64,000 bases of DNA from Viridibacterium sediminicola (GCF_039631295.1 NZ_JBDIVE010000006.1:124001-188000); one strand, 5' to 3'; positions 1-10,159 are shown, counted from the stretch's first letter. Numbers and translations: made by a program. Notes: generated by a model from the letters alone, not told the origin.

Positions 1-1600
1 TCGCCATATCCGCCGGGCGAAGCTCCTTTTGCAGACAGAAGTAGTCGTAGCCATCGGGCAGATAGTCGATCAGGCTGGCGAGTGCGAGGCTGCGACGATG
101 ATCGTTGGGATGACTCGGGCGCCCGCTCCAGGCCAGACCGATGCGCGGGCGCTGGCGGGGGCCAAGCTTCTGCGCCCAGTATGTCTGCTGCGCATCCGTG
201 GCGCGCAGGTAGGCGGCGGCGCGCGGCACGCTGGCCACGGTGGTGCCGAAGGCCAGCGGCAGGGAAGCCAGCGGGCTGTGGTAATCGAAGTCCGGCAGCG
301 CGTCGCCAGCCTGCACCCACTGCGCGACACCCGCGATGCAGCTGAACAGCGCCAGCAGTTCGCCCGGCGCTTCGACGACCAGGCGCGCACCTTGCTGCAC
401 CAGCAAGCTGGCATAGCGGATGAACTGGATGCTGTCGCCATAACCTTGCTCGCAATGCAGCAAGATGGTCTTGCCGCTCAGCGGGCTTTGGCCCTGCCAT
501 TGCGGCTGTGCGAAATGCCTTTGGCGCAGGCGGCTGTCCGCCTTTTTCCAGCGCCATTCGTAGAGCGGCCAGGCCTCGGCCCAACGGCCTGCGAGCAACA
601 GCACCAAGGCCTTGTTCCAGCCGCTGTTGATGTGCTCGGGATCGACGGCGAGGGCTTGATCGTAGCTGGCGATGGCCTCATCCAGCCGCCTGTGTTCGAG
701 CAAGGCGATGCCGCGGTTGTAGTGTGCATCGGCATACGCCGGCTGGCGTTGCAGGGCCTGGTCGTAGCTGACCAGGGCCTCATCCAGGCGGCCCAGTTCA
801 TTGAGCGTGATGCCACGATTGCAATACGCGCTGGCGTCTTCAGGCTGACAGGCAATCGCCTGATTGAAAGCCTGCAGCGCGGCTTCCAGCTGCGCACTGT
901 GGTGCAGGGCGATGCCGCGATTATTGTGCGCTTCGGCGCAATCCGCGCGGAGTTTCAGGGCGCGACCAAAGCTTTGCAGTGCCTGCCCGTAGCGCCCGAG
1001 TGTGTTGAGCACGATGCCATGGTTGAGCAGGGCGGCGGCGTGAGCGGGCTTGAGCGAAAACGCCTGCTCGAAGCTCTCTAAGGCCTCGGCATGGCGCTGC
1101 ATGGCGTGCAGCACCCGGCCGCGCTGAAACCAGGCCTCGGCATAGGGCGGGTTGATGCGCAGCGCACGCTCGTAACTGGCAAGTGCCTCGTCGAAGCGGC
1201 CCAGCTCGGCGAGCGCCACGCCACGGTTATGGGCAGCGTCGGCGTAATCGGCTTTGAGCGCCAGCGCAGCGTCAAAACTCGCCAGCGCCTCACGCTTGCG
1301 CCCCAGGCTGCTGAGCACGATGCCGCGATTGCTGTGCGCAGCCGGGTCCTGCGGTTTGCTGCGCAATGCGGCATCGATCAGCGCCAGCGCTCGTGGATGA
1401 TCCTGTTGCTGCGCGGCGATCAGGCCCAGGTAGTGCAGGCTGTCTGCGTGTTGAGGATCCAGCGCGAGAATCGCTTCGTACAGGGCGGCAGCCTCAGCTG
1501 GGCGCCCCTGCTGGTGTGCCGCCAGCGCTTGCCTGAACAGGCCCGCCAAGGACTCGGGCGCGGAGCCGGTCGGCACGTGTGCTGTGCTGTGTTCCGTCAT
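1..1600 (-). CDS. TPR-repeat protein with C-terminal glycosyltransferase-like domain (3' end cut by window edge)
   Basis: At least 533 codons run to the window edge without a stop. The ATG at 1600 gives MTEHSTAHVPTG. Roughly ten 34-residue TPR units follow, with the usual spacing of small and aromatic residues (AEAHNNRGIAL, ASAYCNRGITL, ADAHYNRGIAL). After the repeats, about residue 385 onward, the sequence changes to a non-repeat domain containing ILLHCEQGYGDSIQF and later RPRIGLAWSGRPSHPNDHR, which resembles the GT9/SPINDLY-like domain found behind TPR arrays in proteobacterial proteins. In that family the domain is thought to modify proteins or surface glycans; the acceptor here is unknown. 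It lies downstream of prfC on the same strand, about 100 bp away, with no clear terminator between. No signal peptide is seen, so a cytoplasmic location is likely. Confidence 0.8.
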   Translation of the reverse strand, partial: MTEHSTAHVPTGSAPESLAGLFRQALAAHQQGRPAEAAALYEAILALDPQHADSLHYLGLIAAQQQDHPRALALIDAALRSKPQDPAAHSNRGIVLSSLGRKREALASFDAALALKADYADAAHNRGVALAELGRFDEALASYERALRINPPYAEAWFQRGRVLHAMQRHAEALESFEQAFSLKPAHAAALLNHGIVLNTLGRYGQALQSFGRALKLRADCAEAHNNRGIALHHSAQLEAALQAFNQAIACQPEDASAYCNRGITLNELGRLDEALVSYDQALQRQPAYADAHYNRGIALLEHRRLDEAIASYDQALAVDPEHINSGWNKALVLLLAGRWAEAWPLYEWRWKKADSRLRQRHFAQPQWQGQSPLSGKTILLHCEQGYGDSIQFIRYASLLVQQGARLVVEAPGELLALFSCIAGVAQWVQAGDALPDFDYHSPLASLPLAFGTTVASVPRAAAYLRATDAQQTYWAQKLGPRQRPRIGLAWSGRPSHPNDHRRSLALASLIDYLPDGYDYFCLQKELRPADMA

Positions 1601-1702
1601 GCCCGAACCCTGATTGCATGCATTGCGGTCCTCGTCCACCTGTTCTGATGCGTCCGCCGCATCCCAAAGCCTGCAAAGCGCTCGCGCTGTTGGCAGCTGC
1701 GC

Positions 1703-3280
1703 TCAGTAGATTTCGCGCGTCTCCAGGAACTGTACCTTCGGATGCCGCTCCTGCGCCATCTGCAGGTTGACGCGGTTGGGCGCGAGATAGACGTAATCGC
1801 CTGAGCCGTCGAGTGCCATATTGGCCGGCGCCTTGTCGAGCAGGGCCTTGATGTCTTCGTCCTTGCCACGCAGCCAGCGCGCGGTGGCCCAGGAACAGGC
1901 TTCGAAGACGCATTCGACGGCGTACTCATGCTCCAGCCGGTGAGCGACGACGTCGAACTGCAGCACGCCGACAGCGCCGAGGATCAGGTCGTTCGATGCC
2001 AAGGGCTTGAACAGCTGGGTGGCGCCTTCTTCAGCGAGTTGTTGCAGGCCTTTTTGTAGCTGCTTCATCTTCAGCGGGTTCTTGATCTGCGCGCGGCGGA
2101 AGAGGTCGGGCGCAAACGAGGGGATGCCGGTGAATTTGAGGTCTTCGCCTTCGGTGAAGCTGTCGCCGAGGCGGATGCTGCCGTGGTTGGGAATGCCGAT
2201 GATGTCGCCGGCCCAGGCTTCATCGGTGGTGTTGCGGTCCTGCGCCATGAAGGTGATGGCATTATTCACCGCAAACTGCTTGGCTTGCGAGACTTGCTTG
2301 ATCTTCATGCCGCGCTCGAAGCGGCCCGAGCAGACGCGCATGAAGGCGATGCGGTCGCGGTGCTTGGGGTCCATATTGGCCTGGATCTTGAAGACGAAGC
2401 CGGAGAACTTGTTTTCTGCCGGATCGACCTGGCGGCTCTCCGCCGGGCGCGCCAGCGGGCCCGGTGCGTAGTCGACGAGGGCATCGAGCACCGATTGCAC
2501 GCCGAAGTTATTGACGCCGGAGCCGAAGAACACCGGCGTCTGTTTTCCGGCAAGATACTTTTCCTGGTCGAAGGCGTGCGAGGCGCCGCGCACCAGTTCG
2601 ACTTCCATGCGCAGTTCGTCGGCTTGCTCGGCGATCAGTTCGTCGAGGCGCGGATTGTCCAGACCCTGGATGATTTCCGAGGTACCTTTTTCGGCATGCG
2701 GGTCGAAGAAGGCGATGCTGTCGTTATAGAGGTGGTACACGCCACGGAAGCGCTTGCCCATGCCGATTGGCCAGGTCATTGGCGCGCATTCCATCTCCAG
2801 CGTCGATTCGATTTCGTCGAGCAGGTCGATCGGCTCCTTGCCTTCGCGGTCGAGCTTGTTGATGAAGGTGAGGATGGGCGTATCGCGCAGGCGACAGACC
2901 TTGAGCAGCTGGATGGTGCGCGATTCCACGCCATTGACCGAGTCGATCACCATCACCGCCGAGTCGACGGCAGTCAGCGTGCGGTAGGTGTCTTCGGAGA
3001 AGTCTTCGTGGCCCGGCGTGTCGAGCAGATTCACGATGGCATCGCGATAGGGGAACTGCATCACCGAGGAGGTGACCGAGATGCCGCGCTGCTTTTCCAG
3101 CTCCATCCAGTCGGAAGTGGCGTGGCGGCTGGATTTGCGCGCGCGCACTTCACCGGCGACCTGGATCGCGCCACCGAACCAGAGCAGCTTTTCGGTCAGC
3201 GTGGTCTTGCCCGCGTCAGGGTGGGAGATGATGGCGAAGGTACGCCGTCTGGCGATTTGTTCGTGCAGGGCTGTGGTCAC
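1703..3280 (-). CDS. prfC: Peptide chain release factor 3
   Basis: RF3 is the translational GTPase that removes RF1/RF2 from the ribosome after peptide release. The G1 loop SHPDAGKT lies at about residues 19-26, followed by the switch region with [21 protein letters not shown] (G3) and NKLD (G4). The C-terminal part carries the RF3-specific stretches [14 protein letters not shown] and [11 protein letters not shown] and ends [10 protein letters not shown]. The start chosen is GTG at 3280 ([15 protein letters not shown]), giving 525 residues, close to the usual 525-535. Upstream in-frame codons would add a basic tail with no counterpart in the family. The Shine-Dalgarno sequence before this GTG is weak, so the start is likely but not certain. 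The gene diverges from the EamA gene at 3473. Confidence 0.96.
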   Translation of the reverse strand: MTTALHEQIARRRTFAIISHPDAGKTTLTEKLLWFGGAIQVAGEVRARKSSRHATSDWMELEKQRGISVTSSVMQFPYRDAIVNLLDTPGHEDFSEDTYRTLTAVDSAVMVIDSVNGVESRTIQLLKVCRLRDTPILTFINKLDREGKEPIDLLDEIESTLEMECAPMTWPIGMGKRFRGVYHLYNDSIAFFDPHAEKGTSEIIQGLDNPRLDELIAEQADELRMEVELVRGASHAFDQEKYLAGKQTPVFFGSGVNNFGVQSVLDALVDYAPGPLARPAESRQVDPAENKFSGFVFKIQANMDPKHRDRIAFMRVCSGRFERGMKIKQVSQAKQFAVNNAITFMAQDRNTTDEAWAGDIIGIPNHGSIRLGDSFTEGEDLKFTGIPSFAPDLFRRAQIKNPLKMKQLQKGLQQLAEEGATQLFKPLASNDLILGAVGVLQFDVVAHRLEHEYAVECVFEACSWATARWLRGKDEDIKALLDKAPANMALDGSGDYVYLAPNRVNLQMAQERHPKVQFLETREIY

Positions 3281-3472
3281 GGTGCGTCTGCCGGCTGCGG
3301 GCCGGTATGTTGAATCTGGGAAGCCGACTATTCTAACGGTTCGGCGCGTGGATGCCGAATTGACGAGTAAACTCGGCCCCTTCGGTCTCGCCAGACCCGT
3401 CACTCGCCGCCCTGCGGCCACCCTTGCCCACGCTTTTGCAGCCAATTTGCTGCGCTCATTGATGACTCAAGA

Positions 3473-4381
3473 ATGACTCAACACTCCACGCGGCTGACGC
3501 GAGAAGCCTTGGTATTGCTCGCCTGCCTGGCCATTGGCTGGGGCCTGAACTGGCCGGTGATGAAAATCGTTGTCAGCGAAGTCCCGCCGCTGAGCTTTCG
3601 CGGCTTCTGCCTGGTCGTCGGCGGTCTGGGCGTGCTGGCGCTGGCGCGCCTGTCGGGCCTGAGCCTGAAACTGCCGGCACGTCATTATCGCCAGATGATG
3701 TGGCTGGTGATCTTCAACATGATCGGCTGGAATGTGCTCGCCACCTACGGCGTCAGTCTGTTGCCCTCGGGCCGCGCCGCCTTGCTCGGTTACACCATGC
3801 CGCTGTGGTGCGTGCCGCTGTCAGTCTGGCTGCTCGGCGAAAAGCTCAGCGGACGGCGTGCGCTGGCGCTGCTGCTGGGGCTCGGTGGGGTGCTGGCCTT
3901 GATGGGCGAATCGGCGGCCGGCTTGCTCAGCTCGCCACTGGGCGTGTTGCTGATGGTTGCGGCGGCTTGGTGTTGGGCCTGCGGTATTGTCTTGCTCAAG
4001 CGCTGGCAGATCCCGCTCAACACGGTGGCGCTGACCGGCTGGATGATGCTGCTAGGCGGCTTGCCGCTGCTGATCGCGGCGCCCTTTGTCGATGGCCTGC
4101 CCACGCGCATGCCTTCGGCGCCGGTCTTTCTGGGCCTGCTCTACAACATCGTGATCGGCTTCATGTTCTGCTACTGGGCCTGGAACCGCCTGGTGCTGCT
4201 GGTGCCGGTCGGGGTCTCGTCGCTGTCCTCGCTGATCACCCCGCTGGTGGGCGTGGCGGCCGGGGCCGTGGTGCTGGGCGAACGACCAGGCTGGCAGGAA
4301 TTCCTCGCCGCAGCACTGATTCTCGGCGCGGTGGCGGTGATCAATGGGCTCGGCGCAAGCGGCGAGCGCAATAAAGTCTAG
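3473..4381 (+). CDS. EamA/DMT-family transporter
   Basis: A 302-residue inner-membrane protein with about ten hydrophobic helices arranged as two EamA halves. The N-terminal half begins LVLLACLAIGWGLNWPVMKIVV, and the typical end-of-repeat segments LPSGRAALLGYTMPLW and SSLSSLITPLVGVAAGAVVLGE are visible. Members of the drug/metabolite transporter superfamily export amino acids, nucleosides or other small metabolites; nothing in the sequence identifies the substrate. Its stop overlaps the stop of the convergent lpxH gene by 4 bp. The ATG at 3473 follows directly on the intergenic region shared with prfC, and no strong ribosome-binding site is visible. Confidence 0.9.
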   Translation: MTQHSTRLTREALVLLACLAIGWGLNWPVMKIVVSEVPPLSFRGFCLVVGGLGVLALARLSGLSLKLPARHYRQMMWLVIFNMIGWNVLATYGVSLLPSGRAALLGYTMPLWCVPLSVWLLGEKLSGRRALALLLGLGGVLALMGESAAGLLSSPLGVLLMVAAAWCWACGIVLLKRWQIPLNTVALTGWMMLLGGLPLLIAAPFVDGLPTRMPSAPVFLGLLYNIVIGFMFCYWAWNRLVLLVPVGVSSLSSLITPLVGVAAGAVVLGERPGWQEFLAAALILGAVAVINGLGASGERNKV

Positions 4382-5097
4382 ACGCCGCTGAAGCTGCTGA
4401 GCGTACTGCCGTCCCAGCGCAGGCCGCAGGCTTGATCCTGCCAGTCGGGCAGGACATGGCGGATGCGCGTTTGGCCGTCCACATCAATGGTATGGCTGGC
4501 CGGGCGATGGGTGTGGCCGTGGATCATCAGGCTGGCACCGCTGTCGCGGAACGCCTGGGCGACGGCGTCCGGATGCACGTCCATGATCTCGGCGGTTTTG
4601 CCCTGCTTGGACATTTCGCTCTTGGCGCGCAGATCCTCGGCGATCTTGTGGCGGACCGGCAGCGGCTGGGCGAGAAACTGCGCCTGCCAGGCCGGGTTGC
4701 GCACCATGGCGCGGAACTGCAGATAGGCCACGTCGTCGCTGCACAGCACATCGCCATGCAGGAGCACGGCTGTCTGCGTGCCCAGCGTGATGCAGTGTGG
4801 TTCGCCGATCAGCTCGATGCCGGTGTTACGGGCGAAAGCGCTGGCCAGCAGGAAATCCCGATTGCCGACGATCAGCTTGATCGCCAGCCCGGCTGCGCTG
4901 GCTGCGCGCAGGGCATCGGCAATCTGGCGGTTGAAAGGCTCGGGCAGGTCGTCGTCGCCGGCCCAGTATTCGAACAGATCACCGAGAATCCACAGCGTAT
5001 CGGCCTGGCGTGCACGGCTGGCGAGAAACGACAGGAAAGCTGAAGTTGTCGCAGGACGCGAGGGATGCAGGTGCAGGTCGGAGATGAAGTGGATCAT
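4378..5097 (-). CDS. lpxH: UDP-2,3-diacylglucosamine diphosphatase
   Basis: LpxH hydrolyses UDP-2,3-diacylglucosamine to lipid X and UMP at the inner face of the cytoplasmic membrane, the fourth step of lipid A synthesis. The 239-residue protein shows the calcineurin-like metallophosphatase motifs in order: DLHL near residue 7, GDLFEYWAGDD near 40, GNRDF near 79, LLHGD near 113 and the terminal GHTHRPA metal ligands. Length matches the family (about 240). It is the last gene of a minus-strand run that starts with a TPR gene at 8582 and passes through the L,D-transpeptidase and the two cyclophilins, an order common in betaproteobacteria. Confidence 0.96.
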   Translation of the reverse strand: MIHFISDLHLHPSRPATTSAFLSFLASRARQADTLWILGDLFEYWAGDDDLPEPFNRQIADALRAASAAGLAIKLIVGNRDFLLASAFARNTGIELIGEPHCITLGTQTAVLLHGDVLCSDDVAYLQFRAMVRNPAWQAQFLAQPLPVRHKIAEDLRAKSEMSKQGKTAEIMDVHPDAVAQAFRDSGASLMIHGHTHRPASHTIDVDGQTRIRHVLPDWQDQACGLRWDGSTLSSFSGV

Positions 5098-5130
5098 CGA
5101 AGCAGGAGGGCAGGGGCAGAGGCAGGCAAT

Positions 5131-5155
5131 GGCCGCCCATCCGTGGATGGACGGC
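5131..5155 (-). terminator. Hairpin between ppiB and lpxH
   Basis: GGCCG and CCATCC pair with GGATGG and CGGCC around a short loop, with one mismatch. It sits just after the ppiB stop on the minus strand. There is no T tract, so it may be a processing or attenuation hairpin rather than a true terminator. Confidence 0.35.
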
Positions 5156-5165
5156 CCGAGCCACT

Positions 5166-5663
5166 TTAAGCGGCGACGATTTCAGCCTTGTCGATGACGA
5201 TGGGTTCGAGCGGCACGTCCTGGTGGAAGCCGCTGCGACCCGTCTTCACGCCCTTGATCTGTTCGACCACGTCCATGCCTTCGACGACCTTGCCGAACAC
5301 ACAGTAGCCCCAGCCCTGGGTGGTTTCGTTGCGGAAGTTGAGGAAGTCGTTGTCGGTGACATTGATGAAGAACTGTGCGGTCGCCGAGTGCGGGTCCGAG
5401 GTGCGGGCCATGGCGATGGTGCCGATTTCGTTCTTCACGCCATTGTTGGCTTCGTTCTTGATCGGCGCCTGGGTCGGCTTCTGGCTCATGTCGGGATTCA
5501 TGCCGCCGCCCTGGATCATGAAGTTGCTGATCACGCGGTGGAAGATGGTGCCGTCGTAGTGGCCGGCCTCGACATAGGCGAGGAAGTTCTTGACCGATTC
5601 GGGCGCCTTGTCAGCGAACAGTTCGAGGGTGATGACGCCGAAACGGGTGTGCAGCTTGACCAT
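5166..5663 (-). CDS. ppiB: Cytoplasmic peptidyl-prolyl cis-trans isomerase (cyclophilin B)
   Basis: A 165-residue single-domain cyclophilin that catalyses cis-trans isomerisation of X-Pro bonds. Family motifs are clear: [19 protein letters not shown] at the N terminus, [14 protein letters not shown] (catalytic Arg), the [14 protein letters not shown] strand, [13 protein letters not shown] and YCVFGKV. There is no signal peptide, which separates it from its upstream neighbour at 5687-6280. The two cyclophilin genes are 23 bp apart and arose from a shared ancestor; here they form a cytoplasmic/periplasmic pair. Confidence 0.95.
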   Translation of the reverse strand: MVKLHTRFGVITLELFADKAPESVKNFLAYVEAGHYDGTIFHRVISNFMIQGGGMNPDMSQKPTQAPIKNEANNGVKNEIGTIAMARTSDPHSATAQFFINVTDNDFLNFRNETTQGWGYCVFGKVVEGMDVVEQIKGVKTGRSGFHQDVPLEPIVIDKAEIVAA

Positions 5664-5686
5664 GGGTGAGTCCTTGAGTGGGTGGT

Positions 5687-6280
5687 TTATTTCTTGCCGG
5701 CAGGTGCTGCGGCAACGACGCTGGCGCTGGTGATGATGATCGGCTGGAGCGGTACATCGCCCATGCCGGCCACATTGCCGGTGCGCACGCGGGTGATCTT
5801 GGTCACCGTGCTCATGCCATCGACGACCTTGCCGAACACGGCATAGCCGTTGCCGTCGGGGCTGGGATAATCGAGCATGCCGTTATCCGCAACGTTGATG
5901 TAGAACTGCGAGGTCGCAGAATTGGGGTCCGAGGTGCGTGCCATGGCAATGCTGCCGGTGACGTTGCGGAGGCCGTTCTTCGCTTCCAGTTCGATCGGGG
6001 CACGCACGGGCTTTTGCTGCATGTCCTTGGTGAAACCGCCGCCTTGCACTACGAAGCCGGGAATCACGCGGTGGAAAACCGTGCCGTCGTAATGCTTGTC
6101 TTCCACGTACTTGAGGAAGTTGGCGACCGATTTGGGGGCCTTTTCAGGGTTGAGCTCGACCGTGAAACTGCCCTGCGTGGTTTCGAACTTGACGCGCGGC
6201 GCCTCGCCGGCCAGCACGGCCTGAGTACACAGACAGGCCAGCACGATGGTAGCCTGACGAAGATGACCGATGATGCTCAT
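5687..6280 (-). CDS. ppiA: Periplasmic peptidyl-prolyl cis-trans isomerase (cyclophilin A type)
   Basis: A 197-residue cyclophilin with an N-terminal signal peptide ([18 protein letters not shown], cleavage likely after VLAG or nearby), so it should act on periplasmic proteins. [27 protein letters not shown] and [11 protein letters not shown] mark the fold and active site. The ATG at 6280 overlaps the stop of the L,D-transpeptidase gene as ATGA, which indicates translational coupling. A longer in-frame reading to 6496 is possible but would place the signal peptide internally, so the shorter start is preferred. Confidence 0.93.
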   Translation of the reverse strand: MSIIGHLRQATIVLACLCTQAVLAGEAPRVKFETTQGSFTVELNPEKAPKSVANFLKYVEDKHYDGTVFHRVIPGFVVQGGGFTKDMQQKPVRAPIELEAKNGLRNVTGSIAMARTSDPNSATSQFYINVADNGMLDYPSPDGNGYAVFGKVVDGMSTVTKITRVRTGNVAGMGDVPLQPIIITSASVVAAAPAGKK

Positions 6281-7476
6281 GCGCTGCCCTCGTAAATGAT
6301 TTTCCAGTCGCCAGCTTCCTTGATCCAGTACTGGCGCTTGTGGGTGGTGCCGCTGAGGTTGTTGCTGCGGTAGTCCTGATCGAATTCCACCACCACAATC
6401 TCTTGCTGACCGGGGTTGCGCAGCATGCTTACGTTTTGCACCGCGACCTTGATCCAGGTCTTGGCGTCGGCCACGCGGCGTTTCTGCTCGGCCCATGTCT
6501 TGAAATTGGCGTCGCCCGAGCTGAACTTGGGCGAGTAGTGGGAGAGGTATTTTTCGACATCACGGCTCTCCCAATCGCGCCGCCAGGCTTCGATCTGCGC
6601 CTGCAAGGCCTGACGGTCGTTCTGTACTGCCTCGAAGGATTGCCACTCGACTTCCTGGCTGATGATCACCGGCGTTACGCCGATCTGCAGCAGCGGCGAG
6701 ATGCTGGTCAGGTCTTCATTGGTCAGCACCACACAGCCTTCCGAGGCCTTGGGCGGGCGCGAGTAGGTGTCCGAAGGCACGCCGTGCAGCCAGATGCCGT
6801 GGCCATCGCGGCCGTTCATGCGGTCCCATTCGTTGGGATAATTGATCGGGAACGCGCCGACGCCGTAAAAATCGCCCAGTTTTGCGCGCGGCAGATGCGA
6901 GGTGACGTGATAGACGCCAATCGGCGTGCGATTGTCACCCTCGCGGGTCTTGTTGGCGCCGGCCTTGCCCTGACTGATGTAGTAATCCGACACGAAGCTC
7001 GGCTGCCCCTTGTCGTTGCGATAGACGTAAAGACGCGAGCGCTGGGTATCGACGACCAGTGCGTACTTCTGCGACTCCGGCATCTGCAGCAGGTAGCGCG
7101 GCACTTCCTTTTGCGGACGCTTGGCATAACCCTGGATGCGCGCGATGACTTCCTCACGCAGATCGCCGAGCTTGCCGCCATTGATCTGGGCATTGTTGCC
7201 AAAGCCTTGCAGCGGCGCAAAGCGCGCTACCAGCAGATCGCCACGGATCAGGTGCGCAAGGCGGAAGTTGGGGTAGAGCTTGATCAGGTTTTCGGTGCGC
7301 ATCAGCGCAGCGTCAAGCTTGTTGTTGTTGATGTCGCGCAGGATCAGCGCAATGGTTGCATCGGCTCCCGCGTCAGAGACGCCCGCCATGATGGTGCCCG
7401 GTCCGGCAGCGGAAGAGCTGGCGAATACACACACCAACAGGGCGATGCGCAAAAAACGACTTGATGACAACTGCAT
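6277..7476 (-). CDS. L,D-transpeptidase (YkuD) with C-terminal NTF2-like domain
   Basis: A 399-residue secreted protein. The N terminus (SRFLRIALLVCVFASSSAAG) is a signal peptide. The YkuD catalytic domain is centred on HGIWLHGVP and KASEGCVVL, with the nucleophilic Cys near residue 248. Such enzymes form 3-3 peptidoglycan cross-links or attach proteins to the wall. From about residue 285 there is an NTF2/SnoaL-like domain (WRRDWESRDVEKYLSHY ... YWIKEAGDWKIIYEG), an arrangement known from the Cds6-type group of L,D-transpeptidases. The same kind of domain ends the neighbouring TPR protein at 7503-8582. The gap to that upstream gene is 26 bp and the overlap with ppiA is 4 bp, so all three are probably co-transcribed. 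Confidence 0.9.
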   Translation of the reverse strand: MQLSSSRFLRIALLVCVFASSSAAGPGTIMAGVSDAGADATIALILRDINNNKLDAALMRTENLIKLYPNFRLAHLIRGDLLVARFAPLQGFGNNAQINGGKLGDLREEVIARIQGYAKRPQKEVPRYLLQMPESQKYALVVDTQRSRLYVYRNDKGQPSFVSDYYISQGKAGANKTREGDNRTPIGVYHVTSHLPRAKLGDFYGVGAFPINYPNEWDRMNGRDGHGIWLHGVPSDTYSRPPKASEGCVVLTNEDLTSISPLLQIGVTPVIISQEVEWQSFEAVQNDRQALQAQIEAWRRDWESRDVEKYLSHYSPKFSSGDANFKTWAEQKRRVADAKTWIKVAVQNVSMLRNPGQQEIVVVEFDQDYRSNNLSGTTHKRQYWIKEAGDWKIIYEGSA

Positions 7477-7502
7477 TGATGTTCCGGGCTGTCTTTAAAT
7501 CG

Positions 7503-8582
7503 TTAACGACCAACGCGTTCTTGCTGGATCAGCCAGCGACCGCCCTGACGATTGAGCACCAGCACTTTCTGGGTCGAGGTGTTCAGGGTCTTGGAGTTGT
7601 AGTGCTGGCGGAACTGCACCGTGGCGGTGTCGCCATCGAGCTTGATGCGGATGTCGCTCAGCGCCACCTTGATGCTGCCCGGCTTGTCGATGCGTGCCTC
7701 ACGCTCGGCTTCCCATTCCTTGCGCGAGCCGCCACCCGGTACTTCGAAATTACGACCATAAGCGGCCAGATAGCCCTTCACGTCCTTGCGCGACCAGGCG
7801 GCCGCCCAGGCCTCGACAGCCTTCTGGATGTCGGTATTGGCAGTGTTGGCCGCAGGCTTGTCTGCCGGCTTTTCCGCAGGTTTCTCAGCGGGTTTCTCGA
7901 CCACGGCAGGCTTGGAGGCCACGGCCGAACTGGACGCCGCTGCAATCACCACCGGCTTGGCAGGAACCGGTTGCGGGGCCGGCGCAGGCGCTGGCGCTGG
8001 CGGAGTACTGACTGCAGCGCTGCTGGCAACAGCCGTGCTGGCGGTCGAACGCGTGGCGCTGGCAACCGGGCGGCCGCCGACGCCTTGCATGTCGCGCAGC
8101 AGTTTCAGCTTGGCTTGCGCATTGGCGTTGCCGGAGTCGATCTGCAGGGCGCGGTCATAGGCTTGGCGTGCCATCTGGGTGTAGAGATCACCGAGGTTTT
8201 CGTGCGCCGTGGCGTACGTCGGATGCGTGCGGATCGACATTTCCAGCGCCGTGCGCGCCTTGTCGTACTGCTTCTGCTGGGCGTAGATCACCGCAAGATT
8301 ATTGTAGGGCTCGGGCAGTTCCGGCGCCTCTTCGGTCAGCTTGGTGAACACCGCTGCGGCCTCGTCCAGGCGATTGAGCTCAGCGAGCACCACGCCCTTA
8401 AGGAAGCGAGCCTGCCTATCCTTGGGATTGGCACTGATCAGTTCATTGACTTCATCCAGAGCTTTTGCATGTTGGCCTTGGCGCAACAGGTTCTGGGCGT
8501 CCTGCAGGCTCGCGGCCTGAACACACAGTGCAAACGAGCTGAGGAGCAACACAAGGAGCGGGCGGAGGTTGGGTCGGCGCAT
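7503..8582 (-). CDS. Secreted TPR protein with NTF2-like C-terminal domain
   Basis: A 359-residue protein with signal peptide (LRPLLVLLLSSFALCVQAAS), three to four TPR units at residues about 25-170, a low-complexity linker rich in Ala, Pro and Lys (repeated EKPAEKPADKPA-like units, about 190-240) and a terminal domain beginning near 245 (KAVEAWAAAWSRKDVKGYLAAYG). That last domain matches the C-terminal domain of the downstream L,D-transpeptidase in length and pattern (W..DVK.YL..Y ... V.F.Q.Y.S). The linker suggests a periplasmic protein that spans toward the cell wall. It is the first gene of the run ending in lpxH and diverges from cysS. The exact role is unknown; a scaffold for cell-wall enzymes is an inference. 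Confidence 0.82.
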   Translation of the reverse strand: MRRPNLRPLLVLLLSSFALCVQAASLQDAQNLLRQGQHAKALDEVNELISANPKDRQARFLKGVVLAELNRLDEAAAVFTKLTEEAPELPEPYNNLAVIYAQQKQYDKARTALEMSIRTHPTYATAHENLGDLYTQMARQAYDRALQIDSGNANAQAKLKLLRDMQGVGGRPVASATRSTASTAVASSAAVSTPPAPAPAPAPQPVPAKPVVIAAASSSAVASKPAVVEKPAEKPAEKPADKPAANTANTDIQKAVEAWAAAWSRKDVKGYLAAYGRNFEVPGGGSRKEWEAEREARIDKPGSIKVALSDIRIKLDGDTATVQFRQHYNSKTLNTSTQKVLVLNRQGGRWLIQQERVGR

Positions 8583-8779
8583 TGTGGTAGAGTTTGAACA
8601 GGGTTATCCGGAGCGGGTGTCCGGGGTTCGGAATCCGGCGATTTTACTGTACATTGGCCCTGCAATAGTATGTCCGCCCGAGAATTTCCGCCGCATGGCA
8701 GTTTTTTACGATCTGCAGCGCCTGGCACTTGCGGCGGGCAAAAACAACAATATGCGCTCATGCGCTGATCACGATTCAC

Positions 8780-10159
8780 ATGCTCAAGATCTACAACACA
8801 CTGGCTCGCCAGAAGCAGGAATTCACGCCCATTGAAGCCGGCAAGGTGCGCATGTATGTATGCGGCCTGACTGTCTATGATTATTTCCATATCGGCAATG
8901 CGCGAACGCTTACCGTGTTCGACATGGTTTATCGCTGGCTGAGCGCCAGCGGTTACGCGGTGCACTACGTGCGTAATATCACCGACGTTGACGACAAGAT
9001 TATCGACCGCGCCAACAAGAATGGCGAGCCGATTGAAGCGCTGACCGCCCGCATGATCAGTGCCATGCACGAGGACACCGACCGCCTGGGCATGTTGCGC
9101 CCCTCGGCCGAGCCGCGCGCGACCCAGCATATCGGCGGCATGCTCAAGCTGATCGACCGCCTGGTGGACAAGGGCATGGCTTACCCCGCCGACAACGGCG
9201 ATGTTTATTACGCGGTGCGCGAATTCCCCGGCTACGGCAAGCTCTCGGGCAAGTCGATTGACGACCTGCGCGCTGGCGAACGTATCGCGGTCAATACGGC
9301 CAAGCGTGACCCGCTTGATTTCGTTTTGTGGAAGGCGGCCAAGCCGCATGAGCCGTTTTGGCCTTCCAGCTACGGCCAGGGCCGGCCGGGTTGGCACATC
9401 GAATGCTCGGCGATGTGCGAGGCCGAACATGGCGAAACGCTTGATATCCACGGTGGCGGCTGGGATCTGCAGTTCCCGCACCACGAGGGTGAGATCGCGC
9501 AGAGCGAGGGCGCGTCGGGCAAGCCTTTCGTGAATTACTGGATGCACGCCGCCTTCCTCAACATGGACAACGAGAAGATGTCCAAGTCGCTGGGCAATGT
9601 GTTCACCACCCGCGAAGTGCTCAACAAGCTCGATGCCGTGCAGGGCGGCGAAGTGGTGCGCTACTTCCTGCTGCGCGGCCATTACCGTTCCGAGATCAAT
9701 TACACCTGGGACACCCTGCAGGACGCACGTGCCTCGCTGCTCTCGCTCTACAACGCGCTGCGCGAAGTGCCGCCGGCCGAGCTGGCCATCGACTGGAGCT
9801 CGCCCTATGCACAGCGTTTCCGCGATGCGATGGACGACGACTTCAATACGCCGATGGCGTTTGCGGTCTTGCACGAGCTGCGCGGCGAGGTCAATCGCAC
9901 GCGCTCGGCCGAACTGGCCGGCCTGCTGCGCGCCCTGGGCGCCACGGTGGGCCTGCTGGGGCAGGATCCGGCAAGCTTCGTGCAAGGCGCAACCGGAACG
10001 GCTGACGATGCGGCCGAAATCGAAGCGCTGATTGCCCAGCGCAATGCCGCCAAGCAGGCGCGCAATTTTGCCGAGGCAGACCGCATTCGCGACGCAATCA
10101 AGGCGCGTGGCATTGTGCTGGAGGACGGGGCTGGCGGTACCAGCTGGCGTCGCGCCTGA
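8780..10159 (+). CDS. cysS: Cysteinyl-tRNA synthetase
   Basis: Charges tRNA-Cys with cysteine. This class I synthetase of 459 residues (E. coli 461) shows the zinc Cys28 in [10 protein letters not shown], the HIGN signature at about 37-40, the second zinc cluster near WHIECSAMC with HHEGEIAQ, and KMSKS at about 266-270. The chosen start, ATG 8780 ([15 protein letters not shown]), matches the conserved N terminus; an upstream in-frame ATG at 8729 would add 17 residues not seen in the family. The 197 bp before it, shared with the divergent TPR gene, should hold both promoters, but no convincing consensus boxes are evident. Confidence 0.97.
   Translation: MLKIYNTLARQKQEFTPIEAGKVRMYVCGLTVYDYFHIGNARTLTVFDMVYRWLSASGYAVHYVRNITDVDDKIIDRANKNGEPIEALTARMISAMHEDTDRLGMLRPSAEPRATQHIGGMLKLIDRLVDKGMAYPADNGDVYYAVREFPGYGKLSGKSIDDLRAGERIAVNTAKRDPLDFVLWKAAKPHEPFWPSSYGQGRPGWHIECSAMCEAEHGETLDIHGGGWDLQFPHHEGEIAQSEGASGKPFVNYWMHAAFLNMDNEKMSKSLGNVFTTREVLNKLDAVQGGEVVRYFLLRGHYRSEINYTWDTLQDARASLLSLYNALREVPPAELAIDWSSPYAQRFRDAMDDDFNTPMAFAVLHELRGEVNRTRSAELAGLLRALGATVGLLGQDPASFVQGATGTADDAAEIEALIAQRNAAKQARNFAEADRIRDAIKARGIVLEDGAGGTSWRRA

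Noticed and set aside
2183..3313. A 376-codon plus-strand frame opposite prfC
   Set aside because: Antisense shadow; prfC itself is intact with all GTPase motifs.
8438..9985. A 515-codon minus-strand frame opposite cysS
   Set aside because: It overlaps both cysS and the TPR gene out of frame and lacks any protein motif.
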